Below, in pieces: positions 28,820 to 38,050 of a stretch of 64,000 bases of DNA (position 1 is its first letter; the number at the start of each line of letters is the position of its first letter). Made by a program: the position numbers and the translations under genes. The notes under the pieces were generated by a model. The model searched no databases. It was not told where the DNA came from and saw only the letters and a program-made list of their open reading frames with translations. Origin of the DNA: Rhizobium sp. NXC24 (GTDB taxonomy: Bacteria; Pseudomonadota; Alphaproteobacteria; Rhizobiales; Rhizobiaceae); assembly GCF_002944315.1 (NCBI RefSeq), contig NZ_CP024311.1, forward strand, positions 93,501-157,500, in the 5' to 3' direction.

Positions 28820-29296
28820 ATGGATAGCTTCGAGAGAGACCTAGACCCGACCGATTTGTCGATGATCGAGATCCTGCAGGAGGATGGGCGAATTTCCGTA
28901 TCGGAACTTGGCCGCCGGGTAGGGCTTTCACAGCCCGCCGCGTCGGAACGCCTGAAAAGGCTTGAGGAACGCGGGATCATTGCCGGCTATCGCGCCGTCA
29001 TTGATCCCGCTGCCGTCGGCCTCGGTATGATGGCAGTCGTCCGGCTGCGCACGACCCATGAGCACATACGCCCCTGCTTGAAACAGTTTTCGGAGATGCC
29101 GCAGATCATCGAGGTCCTGCGGCTGACCGGCGAGGATTGTTTCCTGCTCAAGGTCCTGGTGCCGACACCATCAGACCTTGAAACCATCGTCGATTCCATT
29201 GCTCGCCACGGCGCGGTGACCACGTCGCTGGTATTGCGGAACGAGCCGGCGAAACCGATCGGTCGCGAGCTCATCCGCAAGACGATGGCGCGTTGA
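28820..29296 (+). CDS. Lrp/AsnC-family transcriptional regulator
   Basis: 158 residues. N-terminal helix-turn-helix (DLSMIEILQEDGRISVSELGRRVGLSQPAASERLKRLEERGII) and C-terminal RAM/ACT-like effector domain (VLRLTGEDCFLLKVLVPTPSDLE). Such proteins regulate amino-acid genes, often including divergent neighbours; here that would be the RBBP9-type hydrolase. The ligand is unknown. Confidence 0.9.
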   Translation: MDSFERDLDPTDLSMIEILQEDGRISVSELGRRVGLSQPAASERLKRLEERGIIAGYRAVIDPAAVGLGMMAVVRLRTTHEHIRPCLKQFSEMPQIIEVLRLTGEDCFLLKVLVPTPSDLETIVDSIARHGAVTTSLVLRNEPAKPIGRELIRKTMAR

Positions 29297-29317
29297 CCGC
29301 GTTGAAGCGAACGCTTC

Positions 29318-29641
29318 TCAGAAAGGCAGCTTGAACCCGGGCGGGATCGGCAGGCCGGCGGTCAGTTCGCGGGTCTTTTCGGCGGCCAGCGCCTCGGCCT
29401 TTTCCTGGGCGTCCTTGTTTGCAGCGACGATCAGGTCCTCGAGGATTTCAACGTCTTCTTCCTTGAAGAGCGACGGATCGATCTTGATGCCCAGCATCTG
29501 GCTCTTGCCGTTCACAGTGACGGTGATGAGGCCGCCGCCGGCTTTGCCTTCGGCCCGGATGTCGGCGATTTCCGCCTGCATCTTCTCCATCTTGGCCTGC
29601 ATTTCCTTCACTTTGCCCATCATGCCCATGATGTCGCGCAT
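29318..29641 (-). CDS. YbaB/EbfC-family nucleoid-associated protein
   Basis: 107 residues, the normal length. YbaB binds DNA as a dimer and is usually encoded between dnaX and recR. Signature [22 protein letters not shown], then [25 protein letters not shown], and [11 protein letters not shown] at the end. It follows dnaX by about 110 bases on the same strand. Confidence 0.95.
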   Translation of the reverse strand: MRDIMGMMGKVKEMQAKMEKMQAEIADIRAEGKAGGGLITVTVNGKSQMLGIKIDPSLFKEEDVEILEDLIVAANKDAQEKAEALAAEKTRELTAGLPIPPGFKLPF

Positions 29642-29752
29642 CGTTGCTGGTCCTTCTCTTCCGTCTCTTTGTCTTGTTATTTTTGGCTACAATCTATGTC
29701 GAAAACCGCTTTACGCTTTTATCCTACGGCTCTTCGATTTGGTATCATACCC

Positions 29753-31639
29753 TTAGAATTCGATATCATCGCCCGGCAGAATATCGCCGTCATCGGATTC
29801 GGCAGTCGCCGGGGCGGCAGTTTGTTCTTCTTCCTCAGGGTCAGGCGCGCGGACGCGAACGTCGATGATCTTGGCGCCCGGAAATTGCGATAGGATCGCC
29901 GCCACATCGGGGTCCTGGCGGGCATCGGCGACCCGTTGCCGCTGCTCGTTCGCCTCGGCCTCCACCAGGGTCGGTTCGCCTTCGTCGCGGCTGAGGCTGA
30001 CGATCCAGTGGATGCCGGTCCATTCCTTCAGCTTGACGGCAAGCTCGTTCAGCAGCGTCCCCGGCGCACCCGGCGCCAGGCTGACATCGAGCCGGCCGGG
30101 CTCCAGCCGCACCGGGCGAACGAAGCTGCGCACCAGCGCCTTTACTTTCGGATCACGCTTCTGGCCGGCGAGCTCGGCGATATCGGCCATCGAATTGACG
30201 GGAACCAAAGGCTTCGGCGCTTCGGCGGGTTTTGGCTCGATACGGCCGATCACGGGACTTGCCTGTGGCTGCGTATTCGGAACCGAGCGCAGCATGGCGA
30301 CCGGTGCAGCCGGCGACGGGGCGGGCCGTGATGGTGCGGTTTCCACCGCGCGCGCCATGACATTGCCCTGATAGGAGACAGGCGTTCCCATGCCGTTGCC
30401 GGCAGATGGCACGGGCGATGGACGCGTTCCGCCGCCATTGCCATCCGAAAATTCGGCAAGCCGCCGCGCTGCGTCTTCCGGCGCCGGCAGATGGGCGGCA
30501 TGCGCCAGGCGGATCAGCACCATTTCGGCGGCACCGGCCGTGCGGGCTGCGCTTTCGGTCTCCGGTATGCCCTTCAGCAGCATCTGCCAGAAGCGAGAGA
30601 GCGTGGTAACCGCCACGCCCTGGGCGAAATCAGCCGCCTTGGTGCGCTCGACCTCGCTCAGCGACGGATCGTCGGCGGCATCGGGCACATATTTCAGGCG
30701 GGTGACGAGATGGGTGAAATCGGCAAGATCGGTCAGCACGACGACAGGATTGGCGCCGGCTTCGTACTGGCTGTTGAATTCCGCCAATGCGGCGGCGACA
30801 TCGCCCTTGATGACATGGTGGAAGAGATCGACGATGCGGGCGCGGTCGGCGAGCCCCAGCATCGAGCGAACGGCATCCGCTGCAACCACGCCGCTGCCAT
30901 GGGCGATCGCCTGATCGAGCAGCGACAGCCCATCGCGGGCCGAGCCTTCGGCGGCACGGGCGATCATGGCGAGCGCTTCCGGCTCCGCCTCGATGCCTTC
31001 TTTCGCGGCGATGGTGGTGAACAGGCCGACTAGGTCGGAAGCGCTGATGCGGCGCAGATCGAAGCGCTGGCAGCGCGACAGCACCGTGATCGGCACCTTG
31101 CGGATTTCGGTGGTGGCGAAGATGAACTTCACATGCTCCGGCGGCTCTTCCAGCGTTTTCAGCAACCCGTTGAAGGCGGCCGTCGACAGCATATGCACTT
31201 CGTCGATGATATAGACCTTGTAGCGCGCCGAAACCGGACGGTAGCGCACCTGCTCGATGATCTCGCGGATATCGTCGATACCGGTATGTGAGGCGGCGTC
31301 CATCTCGATGACATCGACATGCCGGCCTTCCATGATCGCCTGGCAATGTTCGCCAGGCTCGCGCAGGTCGATGGTCGGGCGGTCGATCTCGGCGGTCTTG
31401 TAGTTGAGCGCGCGCGCCAGGATGCGGGCCGTCGTCGTCTTGCCGACGCCGCGCACGCCGGTCAGCATATAGGCCTGGGCAACGCGGCCGGTCTCGAACG
31501 CATTGGTCAGCGTGCGAACCATCGGCTCCTGGCCGACCATTAGGTCCGTGAAATCCTTGGGCCGGTATTTGCGAGCCAGAACCCGGTAACCGGTGCCGGT
31601 CGAAGCGGCATCTTTTGCTTGTCGCTCGGTGTCGCTCAT
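29753..31639 (-). CDS. dnaX: DNA polymerase III subunit gamma/tau
   Basis: 628 residues. The clamp-loader ATPase of the replicase. Walker A GVRGVGKTTT (61–70), Walker B IIDEVHML, sensor FATTEIRKVP and SRCQRFDLRR. A Pro/Ala-rich linker (about 400–490) leads to the tau-specific C-terminal domain ending DDGDILPGDDIEF. The start is the ATG at 31639. The zinc module that usually follows Walker A has only one cysteine (Cys99); the others are replaced (YKTAEIDRPTIDLREPGEHC). The SRP RNA gene lies just upstream. Confidence 0.96.
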   Translation of the reverse strand: MSDTERQAKDAASTGTGYRVLARKYRPKDFTDLMVGQEPMVRTLTNAFETGRVAQAYMLTGVRGVGKTTTARILARALNYKTAEIDRPTIDLREPGEHCQAIMEGRHVDVIEMDAASHTGIDDIREIIEQVRYRPVSARYKVYIIDEVHMLSTAAFNGLLKTLEEPPEHVKFIFATTEIRKVPITVLSRCQRFDLRRISASDLVGLFTTIAAKEGIEAEPEALAMIARAAEGSARDGLSLLDQAIAHGSGVVAADAVRSMLGLADRARIVDLFHHVIKGDVAAALAEFNSQYEAGANPVVVLTDLADFTHLVTRLKYVPDAADDPSLSEVERTKAADFAQGVAVTTLSRFWQMLLKGIPETESAARTAGAAEMVLIRLAHAAHLPAPEDAARRLAEFSDGNGGGTRPSPVPSAGNGMGTPVSYQGNVMARAVETAPSRPAPSPAAPVAMLRSVPNTQPQASPVIGRIEPKPAEAPKPLVPVNSMADIAELAGQKRDPKVKALVRSFVRPVRLEPGRLDVSLAPGAPGTLLNELAVKLKEWTGIHWIVSLSRDEGEPTLVEAEANEQRQRVADARQDPDVAAILSQFPGAKIIDVRVRAPDPEEEEQTAAPATAESDDGDILPGDDIEF

Positions 31640-31688
31640 CGCCCTGCTTGTCGCCCGCAGAAAGCCGGGCCTTGCTTTCGGAAAGGGT

Positions 31689-31784
31689 GGGAGGCTGGCA
31701 CGATGACCCGTGCCGGGCTCGTTAGGGCTGCTTCCTTCCGGACCTGACCCGGTTGGCGAGTGGCTCGTCCACCACCAACCTCCC
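31689..31784 (-). ncRNA. ffs: Signal recognition particle 4.5S RNA (bacterial small type)
   Basis: The minus strand holds the universally conserved core GGTCAGGTCCGGAAGGAAGC, the apical loop and asymmetric loop that bind Ffh. The ends GGGAGG and CCTCCC pair to close a long hairpin of about 96 bases. Location immediately upstream of dnaX matches other rhizobia. End points are estimated to within a few bases. Confidence 0.95.
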
Positions 31785-31874
31785 GGATGCACATATCGGC
31801 AATATCGGCATCAAAAGCAAGCCAAGGTCAAAAAAAACTGCTAAACATTTGATAAAACACTGGAGGACAACCCA

Positions 31875-32285
31875 TTGCAGGATTTTGCGCTCGACAATCG
31901 TCTGGCGAATGACAGCGTTTCCGTCGCCATTACCGGCCTTTGCGACGTGCGGCTGATGAAGGATCGCCGCTGGCCATGGCTGTTGCTGGTGCCCCGTCGG
32001 CCCGGCATGTCGGAAATATTCGAGCTGACACCGCTCGACCAGGTGCTGTTGACCTTCGAGACGAATAAGGTCGCAGCCGCCTTGAAGGCGGTGACCGGAG
32101 CGACAAAAATCAACATCGGGGCCCTTGGAAATATCGTCCGTCAGCTTCATGTTCATGTCATTGCGCGGTTCGAAGGGGACACGAACTGGCCCGGCCCGAT
32201 CTGGGGCTACGGCAAAGCGGAACCCTATGCGGACGAAGATATGAACAGCTTCATAGCCAAGTTGCGGGAAACGCTTTCACAATGA
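31875..32285 (+). CDS. HIT-family protein
   Basis: 136 residues. Histidine-triad nucleotide hydrolase fold, with the triad-like LHVHVIARF replacing the strict HxHxHxx form (third His missing, as in many DUF-type HIT proteins). The start is TTG at 31875 with TGGAGG eight bases upstream. Its stop overlaps the nudC start by four bases (ATGA), so the two genes are translationally coupled, consistent with two nucleotide-cleaving enzymes working side by side. Confidence 0.85.
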   Translation: MQDFALDNRLANDSVSVAITGLCDVRLMKDRRWPWLLLVPRRPGMSEIFELTPLDQVLLTFETNKVAAALKAVTGATKINIGALGNIVRQLHVHVIARFEGDTNWPGPIWGYGKAEPYADEDMNSFIAKLRETLSQ

Positions 32286-33241
32286 ACCATTCCATCTTCT
32301 CTACGGATGCCCCCCACCCGGAAGCCAGCAGCCTCACCGCCTTTGCGGAAAACCAGCTTAACCGGGACGCCGAGCACCGCGACGAGGAATCGGTCGAGCG
32401 AGCTCTTTCCAAGGACGGCACGCATATCCTTGCTTTCGCCAGGGACAGGCTGGTCCTGAAACATGACGGCCAGGTGCTCGATCCGCTGTTTGCGCGCTAC
32501 GAACTGCAGGAACTCGATCCCGACTGGGAGGCGGCGGTGCTGCTCGGTTACCGCAAGACCGGCGAACCGCGACTGGCCGTGCCGGTGCGCATCAATGCCG
32601 ACGATCTCGCCAGCCACTACAAGCCCGCCGACATGCGCTCGCTTTGGCGCGATCTCCTGCTCGAAGGTGAAATTCTCGGCGAAGCGGCGCAGGGCATGAG
32701 CCTTATCCGCTGGAACCACGACAATCGGTTCTGCGGCCGATGCGGCTCGGTCATGGAAAGCCGAATCGGCGGCTACAAGCGCGTCTGCACGGCCTGCGAA
32801 CACATGATCTTTCCGCGCACCGATCCGGTCGTCATCATGCTGACGATCGACGAGGAGAAAAATCTCTGCCTGCTCGGCCGCAGCCATCATTTCGCACCCG
32901 GCATGTATTCCTGTCTCGCCGGTTTTGTCGAACCGGGCGAAACCATCGAAAATGCCGTGCGTCGCGAGACGCATGAGGAGTCTGGCATCCGCATTGGCCG
33001 TGTGCGCTACCATGCCTCGCAACCCTGGCCGATGCCGCACTCCCTGATGATCGGCTGCTATGCCGAGGCGAAGTCGAGGGAGATCCATATGGACACCGCC
33101 GAGCTCGATGACTGCCGCTGGTTCACACCGGAAGAGACGCTTGCCATGCTCGATCGCGTCTCGGCCTCCGGTAACACCTCGCCACCCAAGGGCGCCATCG
33201 CCCATCGCCTGATGCGCGACTGGGTGGAATGGAAGCGATAG
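32282..33241 (+). CDS. nudC: NAD(H) pyrophosphatase NudC
   Basis: 319 residues. NudC hydrolyses NADH and removes NAD caps from RNA. A zinc ribbon (FCGRCGSVMESRIGGYKRVCTAC) is followed by the Nudix box GFVEPGETIENAVRRETHEESGI and the NudC-specific SQPWPMPHSLM. The N-terminal domain has FARDRLVL. Length and domain order are normal. It is coupled to the HIT gene and followed ten bases later by a YafY-type regulator. Confidence 0.95.
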   Translation: MNHSIFSTDAPHPEASSLTAFAENQLNRDAEHRDEESVERALSKDGTHILAFARDRLVLKHDGQVLDPLFARYELQELDPDWEAAVLLGYRKTGEPRLAVPVRINADDLASHYKPADMRSLWRDLLLEGEILGEAAQGMSLIRWNHDNRFCGRCGSVMESRIGGYKRVCTACEHMIFPRTDPVVIMLTIDEEKNLCLLGRSHHFAPGMYSCLAGFVEPGETIENAVRRETHEESGIRIGRVRYHASQPWPMPHSLMIGCYAEAKSREIHMDTAELDDCRWFTPEETLAMLDRVSASGNTSPPKGAIAHRLMRDWVEWKR

Positions 33242-33250
33242 GCGCTCGTC

Positions 33251-33937
33251 ATGGCGCGCTCGGAACGGCTGCTGACCCTATTGCAGACGCTCAGGCGCTA
33301 CCGACGTCCGGTCAGCGGCGCGACCCTTGCCGACGAGACTGGCGTCAGCCTGCGCACGCTCTATCGCGATATCGCCAGCCTGCAGACGCAGGGTGCCATG
33401 ATCGAAGGCGAGCCTGGCATCGGCTATGTTCTGAAGCCCGGCTTCATGCTGCCGCCGATGATGTTTTCGCAGGATGAGATCGAGGCGCTGGTGCTGGGAT
33501 CGAGATGGGTCGCACGCGCAACCGATTCGCGATTGGCCGCCGCCGGCGCCGATGCTCTTGCCAAGATCGCTGCGGTGCTGCCCGCCGAAATGCGCGAGGC
33601 GGTCGATCAGGCGGCGGTGGTCGTCGCAACGCGCCGCATAACGGAGGATAAGGCTGATCTTTCCCTGATGCGCAAGGCGATCCGCGGCGAACGCATGGTG
33701 CAATTGACCTATGGCGACGTCAACGGCGCTATCTCGACCCGGCGCATCTGGCCCTTCGCGCTCGGCTATTTCGATAATGCGCGCATCATCATGGCCTGGT
33801 GCGAGCTGCGCCAGGATTTTCGTCATTTCCGCGCCGACCGCATCGTCGATTTTGCGGTGCTGGACGCACGCTACCCGCGACGCCGTGTTACGCTGGCGAG
33901 GGAATGGAATGCCCGGGAGGGCATGCTTCACGATTGA
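33251..33937 (+). CDS. YafY-type HTH/WYL transcriptional regulator
   Basis: 228 residues. N-terminal DeoR-like helix-turn-helix (RLLTLLQTLRRYRRPVSGATLADETGVSLRTLYRDIASLQ) and C-terminal WYL domain (VQLTYGDVNGAISTRRIWPFALGYFDNARIIMAWCELRQDFRHFRADRI). WYL domains sense ligands, often nucleic acids or nucleotides. It closes the HIT-nudC-yafY unit; a link to nucleotide stress is an inference. Confidence 0.9.
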   Translation: MARSERLLTLLQTLRRYRRPVSGATLADETGVSLRTLYRDIASLQTQGAMIEGEPGIGYVLKPGFMLPPMMFSQDEIEALVLGSRWVARATDSRLAAAGADALAKIAAVLPAEMREAVDQAAVVVATRRITEDKADLSLMRKAIRGERMVQLTYGDVNGAISTRRIWPFALGYFDNARIIMAWCELRQDFRHFRADRIVDFAVLDARYPRRRVTLAREWNAREGMLHD

Positions 33938-34021
33938 TCCTCAAGAGCAACGCTACTGCCAGAAACTGTCAGTAGGTACGACTATGATGGGCACCATCCC
34001 AAGCAGGAAGGAGGACCGATC

Positions 34022-34258
34022 ATGGCAAGCCACGCTTTCATCGTCACGAAACAAACGCATCGCGGCGTCATCGAGGCGCGCAAAGGCAAAGATTTCTCTG
34101 TGCCGACATGGCCCGCCCGCTTCTTGCGGGTTGCACTGGGCTATTTTGCCGGCAGCCGAAATCACCTCGATCTCGAGGGAGCGTCTGATTTGGTCAAGCG
34201 CGATCTGGGCTTTCTGGACGGCCACGCGCCATACCGTGAGGAAGAACGGATGCACTAA
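34022..34258 (+). CDS. Small hypothetical protein
   Basis: 78 residues, strong ribosome site (AAGGAGG, seven bases before the ATG at 34022). The C-terminal part LEGASDLVKRDLGFLDGHAPYREEE resembles the tail of DUF1127-like small proteins (the RDIG-type motif), but the match is partial. No membrane helix, no cysteines. Function unknown. A repeat copy follows immediately. Confidence 0.65.
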   Translation: MASHAFIVTKQTHRGVIEARKGKDFSVPTWPARFLRVALGYFAGSRNHLDLEGASDLVKRDLGFLDGHAPYREEERMH

Positions 34259-34263
34259 GGCCG

Positions 34264-34347
34264 AAGCGATTTGGGCGATAAAGACATTCGTAAAATCAAG
34301 AGTTTAAAGCCCGAGAAAGCGACTCTGGCAGATCGCGATACGCTCTA
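34264..34347. repeat. Dispersed rhizobial intergenic repeat, copy 2
   Basis: A diverged copy of the element at 28072–28174: shared positions include GCGATAAAGACATTCGTAAA and GATCGCGATACGCTCTAA. It starts just after the small gene and shows no ORF. Confidence 0.65.
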
Positions 34348-34468
34348 AAAGCGCATCCCCATAAACATCCAATCCGCTGACAAATCCATCACCCGGCAGG
34401 CTCCGCCTCGCCTGCCGGACTGCATCTTTCATGCCCTTATATCCCCGTAAAACGAGAGGAATATCCAA

Positions 34469-34837
34469 ATGACAAGCCCGAATCTCATCATCTTCTACGT
34501 TAAGGACCCGGCCGAAAGCGTGCCTTTCTATCGCGACCTGCTCGGCCGCGAGCCCGCCGTTGCCGCGCCGAATTTCGCTGCCTTCCCGCTCGACAATGGT
34601 TTCACCCTCGGCCTCTGGCGCCGCAGCAACGTCGAGCCGCAGCCCTCGGCCATCGGCAATCGCGGTGAACTCGCCTTCATGGTCGAAGGCGAAGGCGCGG
34701 TCGCGGAACATTACCAGGACTGGAAAGCCCGCGGCCTGCCGATTGCGCAGGAACTGACGACCATGGATTTCGGCCCGACCTTCGTCGTGCTGGATCCCGA
34801 CGGTCATCGTCTCAGGGTTTGTGAGCCGGATAAGTGA
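34469..34837 (+). CDS. VOC-family (glyoxalase/bleomycin-resistance fold) protein
   Basis: 122 residues. Two-module VOC fold: SPNLIIFYVKDPAESVPFYRDLLG at the start and TFVVLDPDGHRLRVCEPD at the end, the latter with the metal-ligand Asp/His pattern of the family. Substrate unknown. Flanked by short dispersed repeats; another VOC gene lies 170 bases downstream but is not closely similar. Confidence 0.85.
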   Translation: MTSPNLIIFYVKDPAESVPFYRDLLGREPAVAAPNFAAFPLDNGFTLGLWRRSNVEPQPSAIGNRGELAFMVEGEGAVAEHYQDWKARGLPIAQELTTMDFGPTFVVLDPDGHRLRVCEPDK

Positions 34838-34852
34838 ATTGCGACCAGGTCA

Positions 34853-34911
34853 CCCGCCCTCGTGGTTCGAGGCTGCAGCCCTTTGGGCTTTCGCACCTCA
34901 CCATGAGGGCT
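34853..34911. repeat. Short dispersed repeat, copy A
   Basis: CCCGCCCTCGTGGTTCGAGG… ending CACCTCACCATGAGGGCT. Nearly the same sequence recurs at 35439–35496, and a shorter inverted copy at 46870–46920. It resembles intergenic palindromes of Rhizobiales. Confidence 0.75.
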
Positions 34912-35008
34912 GATCCTGTATGCTCCGCCACGGAACATGGTCCACGTCATGGTGAGGTGCATTCGCAGAAGAGACTGATCGATAAATTCAGAGCAATGCG
35001 AGGAACAA

Positions 35009-35407
35009 TTGCTGCATCATATTTCATTCGGCGTCTCAGATATCGAGAGAGCCGCCACCTTTTACGACGCCGCCTTCGCACCGCTCGGCTATGTCAGGGT
35101 TTGGGAAGACTTGAACCCCGGCGATCCCAACCAGGCGATCGGATACGGCCCGCCGGGTGGGGGCGATAAGTTCGCCATCAAATTGCGTGGCAAGGAAGCC
35201 CACGCGCCAGGTCCGGGCTTCCATCTCGCCTTTGTCGCGCCAAGCCGTGATGCCATCGTCTCCTTTCACAAAGCAGCGCTCGCCCATGGCGGAAAGGACA
35301 ACGGGCCGCCTGGTCTTCGGCCTCATTACGGGCCGAATTATTTTGCAGCCTTTGTCATCGATCCGGATGGGCACCGTATCGAGGTCGTCACCAAGGCTGC
35401 GGAATAG
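35009..35407 (+). CDS. VOC-family glyoxalase-like protein
   Basis: 132 residues from TTG at 35009, with GAGG six bases upstream. Begins LHHISFGVSDIERAATFYDA and ends YFAAFVIDPDGHRIEVVTKA, the paired beta-alpha-beta modules and metal ligand pattern of VOC proteins. Likely a lyase or isomerase on a small molecule; the substrate cannot be told. The two VOC genes of this stretch lie between copies of the same repeat. Confidence 0.83.
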   Translation: MLHHISFGVSDIERAATFYDAAFAPLGYVRVWEDLNPGDPNQAIGYGPPGGGDKFAIKLRGKEAHAPGPGFHLAFVAPSRDAIVSFHKAALAHGGKDNGPPGLRPHYGPNYFAAFVIDPDGHRIEVVTKAAE

Positions 35408-35438
35408 CCGCTCGATGGCAACCATAAGGGTACCGCAA

Positions 35439-35496
35439 CCCGCCCTCGCGGTTCGAGGCTGCAGCCCGGCGGCCTTCGCACCTCACCATGAGGGCT
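35439..35496. repeat. Short dispersed repeat, copy B
   Basis: Same element as at 34853–34911, same orientation; it continues into a second palindromic stretch, CCTCATCCTGAGGTGCGGAG and onward to 35580. Confidence 0.75.
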
Positions 35497-35613
35497 AACC
35501 CTTTGGGTCAATAGCGAAATTCTCCCCCGCCTCATCCTGAGGTGCGGAGCTCGAAGAGCGAAGCCTCGAAGGACGAGGCGGCCTCCGACGCCATTAAACT
35601 TAAAGGATCAGAC

Positions 35614-36468
35614 TTAGAGATCGCCCCGCATCGGATGCCCCTTGTAAACGCCCAGAATACGGACCTTCTCGGAGAAGAACCGCAATTCCTCCAGCGCGCG
35701 GCGCACATGGGCATCGGACGGATGGCCCTCGATATCGGCATAGAACTGCGTCGCTACAAAACGGCCGCCGAGCTGATAGCTTTCGAGCTTGGTCATGTTG
35801 ATACCGTTGGTGGCAAAGCCGCCCAAGGCCTTGTAGAGCGCAGCCGGAATGTTGCGCACGTTGAAGACGAAGGTGGTGACGATCTTTTCCTCGGTCGAGC
35901 TGCGCTGCGCCCAGTTTTCGTCACGCGACAGGATGACGAAGCGCGTGACGTTGCTCTCGGTATCCTCGACATTTTCCGCAACGATTTCCAGCCCATAGAG
36001 GTCGGCCGCCAGCCGCGGCGCAAGGGCGGCCATGGTGCGGTCGCCGGTTTCCTGCACGAGCTTGGCCGCCCCCGCCGTATCGCCGGCGATGATCGGCTTC
36101 CAGCCATTGGCGCGCACTATCTTGCGGCACTGGCCAAGCGCATGGATGTGGCTGTGCACCGTCCGGATTTCTTCCTTCTTCACACCTGGCAGCACCATGA
36201 GCTGGAAATGGATCGGCATGAAATATTCGCCGACGATATGCAGCCGCGATTCCGGCAGCAGATGATGGATATCGGCGACCCGGCCGGCGATCGTGTTTTC
36301 GATCGGGATCATGCCGAGATCGGCTTCGCCATTGTCGACGGCGGTGAAGGCGTCCTCGAAGGTCTGGCAAGGCAGCGGCTCCATCGTCGGGAACATGTCA
36401 CGGGAGGCCATGTCGGAATTGGCGCCGTAGTCGCCCTGGAAAGAGATCTTGTTGGTCTTGGTGATCAT
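35614..36468 (-). CDS. pheA: Prephenate dehydratase
   Basis: 284 residues, no chorismate mutase domain. It converts prephenate to phenylpyruvate, the committed step to phenylalanine. The catalytic TRF motif is Thr175-Arg176-Phe177 (SNVTRFVIL). IPIENTIAGRV and the regulatory ACT domain (VRNIPAALYKALGGFATNGINMTKLES) follow the family order. It lies 24 bases after kdsB on the same strand. Together with AroA, the window encodes two aromatic amino-acid steps. Confidence 0.96.
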   Translation of the reverse strand: MITKTNKISFQGDYGANSDMASRDMFPTMEPLPCQTFEDAFTAVDNGEADLGMIPIENTIAGRVADIHHLLPESRLHIVGEYFMPIHFQLMVLPGVKKEEIRTVHSHIHALGQCRKIVRANGWKPIIAGDTAGAAKLVQETGDRTMAALAPRLAADLYGLEIVAENVEDTESNVTRFVILSRDENWAQRSSTEEKIVTTFVFNVRNIPAALYKALGGFATNGINMTKLESYQLGGRFVATQFYADIEGHPSDAHVRRALEELRFFSEKVRILGVYKGHPMRGDL

Positions 36469-36492
36469 TGGACTGCCTTTGGGGAAATTCCG

Positions 36493-37248
36493 TCAGAGAG
36501 AGGCGCCGGAAAGGATACGGCGGGCCTTTTCGAGGTCGGCGGGAGTATCGACACCGAGCGGTATTGTGTCAACGATCTCGACATCGATGCGCATGCCGGC
36601 TTCCAGCGCCCGCAATTGCTCCAGTGATTCGCGTTTTTCCAGCGTCGAAGGGCCGAGGCTGACGAATTTTTCCAGCGCGGCGCGGCGATAGGTGTAGAGG
36701 CCAATGTGATGATAAAGCGGCCCGTTGCCGTAGGGAGCGGTGGCGCGAGTGAAGTAAAGTGCGCGCAGACGGCTGTCCGAAACGGGCGAGCCGACAACCT
36801 TGACGACACTCGGCAGCTTCTTTTCTTCCTCGTCTTTGATCTCGACGGTCAGCGTGGCGATATCGACGGCCGGGTCTTCCAGCGGGCGCAGCGACGCGCG
36901 GATGGTTTCGGGATCGACGGTCGGCAGATCGCCCTGGACGTTGACGATGATCTCGGCATGACCCTCGGGATCCACGGCCTGCAGGGCCTCATAGATCCGG
37001 TCCGAGCCGGATTGGTGATCCTTGCGCGTCATGACGACTTCGAAGCCGGCATTCGCAACGGCGGCAAAGGTGTCCTCGTGGTCGACGGCGACGACGATGC
37101 GACCGATCGCCGCCTCGCGCGCCCGTTTGGCAACCTGTACGATCATGGGCAGGCCGCAAATATCGGCGAGCGGCTTGCCCGGCAGGCGGGTGGAGGCCAT
37201 CCGGGCCGGAATGAGCACCAGCGTCTTGTCTAAGTTGGGATCTGTCAT
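36493..37248 (-). CDS. kdsB: 3-deoxy-manno-octulosonate cytidylyltransferase
   Basis: 251 residues. It activates KDO with CTP for lipopolysaccharide core assembly. Motifs: [21 protein letters not shown] at the nucleotide site, [13 protein letters not shown], and [17 protein letters not shown]. The ATG at 37248 is chosen; the longer reading from 37293 lacks family similarity. kdsB and pheA form a two-gene unit, divergent from cycM. Confidence 0.96.
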   Translation of the reverse strand: MTDPNLDKTLVLIPARMASTRLPGKPLADICGLPMIVQVAKRAREAAIGRIVVAVDHEDTFAAVANAGFEVVMTRKDHQSGSDRIYEALQAVDPEGHAEIIVNVQGDLPTVDPETIRASLRPLEDPAVDIATLTVEIKDEEEKKLPSVVKVVGSPVSDSRLRALYFTRATAPYGNGPLYHHIGLYTYRRAALEKFVSLGPSTLEKRESLEQLRALEAGMRIDVEIVDTIPLGVDTPADLEKARRILSGASL

Positions 37249-37399
37249 TGTTGGGCCTTCTATTCCTGCCGGAAAAGTGTCAAAAAGTCTCACGGTGGAG
37301 ACCGTTTAGAGAGTTGCAAGAAACTGCCAAAAGACATAGGTTTCGCGCGAATTCAAGATGGGCCGGCAGCCGCTGCCGGAGGCGAGGGGAGCATAGCAG

Positions 37400-37981
37400 A
37401 TGAATTCATCCTACGTGAACATGGGTGTCGGGGCACTTCTGGCCACACTTTTTGTGCTGAAGTCCGTGTCGCTCGCGTCGGGATTTATTTTCCATTCAGA
37501 AACGCCGGAAAAGCCGGGCTTCGCAATTATCGCCGCTGAAGAAACGTCTGCCGGCGCCGGCGGCAAGGGAGCCGCCGCCAAGCAGGAAACGCCGATCGCG
37601 CAATTGCTGCAAAAGGCCGACGCGAAGGCCGGCGAATCGATCTTCAAGAAGTGTCAGGCCTGTCATGACGGCACCAAGGGCGGGCCGAACAAGGTCGGTC
37701 CGGATCTCTGGGGTGTGGTCGATCGTCCGATCGCCTCGCACGAAGGTTTTGCCTATTCCTCCGCCATGAAGGATTTTTCCAAGGGCAGCAGCGAAAAGTG
37801 GACCTACGATCATCTCTACCACTTCCTCGAAGCGCCGAAGAAATTCATCGCCGGGACGGCGATGGGCTTTGCCGGCCTGCCGAAGGAGGAAGATCGTGCC
37901 AATGTCATCGCCTATCTGCGCACGCTGGCCGACACGCCTCAGCCGCTGCCTGACGCGAACGCTCCCGCGGCGACGAACTAA
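37400..37981 (+). CDS. cycM: Membrane-anchored cytochrome c (CycM type)
   Basis: 193 residues. An uncleaved N-terminal membrane anchor (about residues 8–30) and a linker rich in Gly/Ala/Lys precede one class I cytochrome c domain, with the heme motif CQACH at 85–89 and the methionine ligand in GTAMGF. CycM carries electrons between the bc1 complex and aa3-type oxidase in rhizobia. It is divergent from kdsB. Confidence 0.93.
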   Translation: MNSSYVNMGVGALLATLFVLKSVSLASGFIFHSETPEKPGFAIIAAEETSAGAGGKGAAAKQETPIAQLLQKADAKAGESIFKKCQACHDGTKGGPNKVGPDLWGVVDRPIASHEGFAYSSAMKDFSKGSSEKWTYDHLYHFLEAPKKFIAGTAMGFAGLPKEEDRANVIAYLRTLADTPQPLPDANAPAATN

Positions 37982-38003
37982 GCTGCCTCAAGCGAACGAT
38001 TGC

Positions 38004-38033
38004 CAAAAGCCCGGTCGTCTCGGCCGGGCTTTT
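38004..38033. terminator. Bidirectional terminator
   Basis: AAAAGCCCGG–TCGTCTCGG–CCGGGCTTTT lies between the convergent cycM and patatin genes, with A/T runs at both ends. Confidence 0.9.
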
Positions 38034-38050
38034 GCATGCCGGTCAGTCGC

